DNA of 8,112 bases from JBBABP01 sp041657585. Lineage in GTDB: Bacteria; Patescibacteriota; Gracilibacteria; Absconditabacterales; Absconditicoccaceae. Both the position numbers and the translations under genes were made by a program. The notes under the pieces are model-generated. The model was given only the letters and a program-made list of their open reading frames with translations. It was not told the DNA's origin and did not search any database. The first letter of the stretch is position 1, and every line of letters begins with the position of its first letter. Shown in pieces: positions 6,272-8,112 of this stretch. The DNA is taken from the NCBI GenBank assembly GCA_041657585.1, contig JBBABP010000048.1, positions 1 to 8,112 on the forward strand, read 5' to 3'.

Positions 6272-8112
6272 ATGCAATTAAAACAAGTCAAAATATCCAA
6301 TCTTATGAGTTTTCCTTATCAAGAAGACATAAGTAAGATTCAATGAATCCAGTTCACAAATTGAGAAAATATAAATATCTTGATTTGACCAAATGGCGCA
6401 GGAAAAAGTAATCTTTTTGAAATAATTTCTCAATCATTTAAAGTCTGATTAGTTAAAAATTTTTTTTATAACAAAAACATAATAATTCAAAATGATATAG
6501 ATAGATTAAACAAAGTAATAATGAATCAACCTTTAGATTTAAAAAATAAGATACACAAGCATTTTTTAACAATAGATAAAAAATCTGAAAGTTATATAAC
6601 ATTTAATTTAACAGATTCTGACTATGATAATTTATGATTTATTTGTAAATATGCATCAAAAATAAACTATATAATACAAAAATATTCTAACATAAAAACA
6701 ACATTTGAAAATTTCAATTTCGAAGAAATATCTAATGAAGATAGCAAAATTACATTAAATTTCGAATTCGACATAGAGAATAAAACAATTAAAGTAGATG
6801 AATCAAATTTATCCAAAGTTCAAAAATTTATACTCAAATATTTACAAAATATTCAGTTATTTGAAATTTGTATAGATATCTACAATAGTTTTGAAAAAAA
6901 AGAACAAGAAAGAAAGTTATATCCTTTAAAAAATTCTTTTGCAATTATTACTACAAATAGAAAATTAGAAAAAGCATCAAACAAAATAGATACTATACTA
7001 CGAAATTATACATTACAAGATGTGAATTCTGGATATTATTTATGCTTAAAAAAAATATGGGACATAATTAATAATGCTTCTGAAGAAAATGTAAAAGAGA
7101 AAATAAAACAAAAAAACGATATAGATTATTCTTATGAAAAGATAAATAAAAAATTAAAAAAATCAGCATTTTTTACTTCTTTGGAATTTATAGTTAATCA
7201 TTACTTAAATAAAACTTTAGACATCGAATATAAAAATTGAGAAATTATTTTGATGTTGATAGACCAACTAAAACAAAAATATAAAATTAATGACTTAGGA
7301 TCTTGAGATCAATCTTTTTTATTTATGATATTCACAATTTATTGATATGATATGAAATGATGAACTTTGATAATTGATGAACCAGAGCTACATTTTTCAC
7401 CACAAAGACAAAGAAGTTTTGTGAGCATGATAACTAAGATCAATAAAAATATTTCTACCCAATTTATAATTTCCACTTACTCTCCCCTATTTATAAATGA
7501 AACAAATATTACAAATGTGTATAAATTTTCTAAAATAAATGGTAACACACAAATTAGAAATCCAATATGACAAATACCAGAAGATGAATCAAGCATGGTT
7601 CATATATTAAAATTTGAAAACTTATCAAAAATATTTTTTGTAGACAAAATAATAATGGTAGAATGAGAAACAGATTCTTATTTTTTTGATTTTTATTTAA
7701 AATACTTGCATGCGAATACCAAAAAATGAAACTTAATAACCAATTATGAAATTATAAATATCAACGGCAAATGATGATACAAAAAATGGAAAAAATTTTT
7801 ATGAAAATTCTGACTACAATCATATTTTATTGGTGATTGGGACAATATAATAGATTACTGAATATTGAAACAAGAAGAATTAACTTGATATTATCAACAA
7901 GCAAGAAAAATTTACAATAATAGTAATTTTTCAAAAAATAATCGTCATTACAACAGATTGGTAAATACAGTTAAAATTACGGCTCCAGATAAATATAATT
8001 TTATATTACAAAACATTCAAAAATTATACGAAGAAAATATATTTATATTAAAAAAATGAGATATAGAAACATATTTGTGATTAAAAGAAAAATGATTAGA
8101 AAATACAATCAC
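6272..8112 (+). CDS. OLD-family ATP-dependent nuclease (ABC-type ATPase plus TOPRIM), 3' end cut by the window
   Basis: 613 codons are visible. The N-terminal ATPase has Walker A GPNGAGKS (39-46), signature LGSGDQSF (342-349) and Walker B TLIIDEPELHFSP (365-377). The H-loop reads STYSP (401-405), with Tyr where the family usually has His. A TOPRIM domain follows: VEGETD (463-468), acidic pair D522-W-D524 in IGDWDN, and FILKKGDIETYL (591-602), close to the end-of-TOPRIM motif of OLD proteins. Such enzymes couple ATP binding to DNA cleavage; relatives include phage P2 Old and GajA of Gabija defence. The insert of about 60-330 is Lys/Asn-rich and variable. Some 22 TGA codons supply about three quarters of its glycines, including G39, G345 and G465. 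Without downstream sequence it cannot be placed as stand-alone or as part of a helicase-containing system. Confidence 0.9.

Noticed and set aside
1183..8112. Widespread pseudogenes or frameshifts caused by in-frame TGA
   Set aside because: The TGA codons fall on Gly positions of conserved motifs and all frames are otherwise intact, so this is recoding and not decay.
6272..8112. UGA = Trp (code 4, Mycoplasma-like)
   Set aside because: Trp in Walker A, LGSG and VEG positions would destroy the motifs, while Gly completes them.
6272..8112. Definite call of Gabija GajA
   Set aside because: The domain order fits but so do other OLD proteins, and the place where a GajB helicase would be lies outside the window.

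Overview
Several independent signs place this AT-rich window in the candidate phyla that read UGA as glycine (Gracilibacteria or Absconditabacteria/SR1, genetic code 25). Under the standard code nearly every gene looks shattered. When TGA is read as Gly, long continuous frames appear, and TGA falls on invariant glycines of known motifs: the first G of a Walker A loop, the second G of an ABC-type LGSG signature, and the G of a TOPRIM VEG motif. TGG still encodes Trp. By hand count the readable frames contain about 80 in-frame TGA codons. All coordinates and translations below use UGA = Gly. The 16S gene and tRNAs are not in the window, so the phylum is an inference.

Layout, left to right. (1) 1-137 (+): the C-terminal end of a four-helix-bundle (23S rRNA intervening-sequence type) protein. 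(2) 143-281: a heptamer/14-mer microsatellite leading straight into (3) 282-899 (+), a PAP2-family membrane phosphatase of the undecaprenyl-diphosphatase type. (4) 4100-896 (-): a compact three-gene operon for 96, 869 and 100 residue proteins that I do not recognise, probably driven by a promoter at 4242-4269. Its last gene meets the PAP2 gene tail-to-tail with stop codons sharing the bases TTAA. (5) 4101-4532: a divergent intergenic region with two heptamer tracts, a palindromic dispersed element, a nonamer array and promoters in both directions. (6) 4533-6056 (+): an exported, membrane-anchored protein with an N-terminal beta domain, a likely alpha/beta domain and a 7TM_transglut-like C-terminus. 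(7) 6057-6271: a second intergenic region with the same palindrome, nonamer array and promoter arrangement. (8) 6272 to the window end (+): an OLD-family ATPase-TOPRIM nuclease, truncated by the window.

The PAP2 enzyme probably serves lipid-carrier recycling for envelope synthesis. The OLD-type nuclease is a plausible DNA-processing or anti-phage gene, but its downstream partner, if any, lies outside the window. The three minus-strand genes appear to be one co-expressed unit of unknown role. The most unusual features are the heavy use of UGA for catalytic glycines, the short pyrimidine-rich tandem arrays in every promoter region, and the matching composite module ahead of the two right-hand plus-strand genes.
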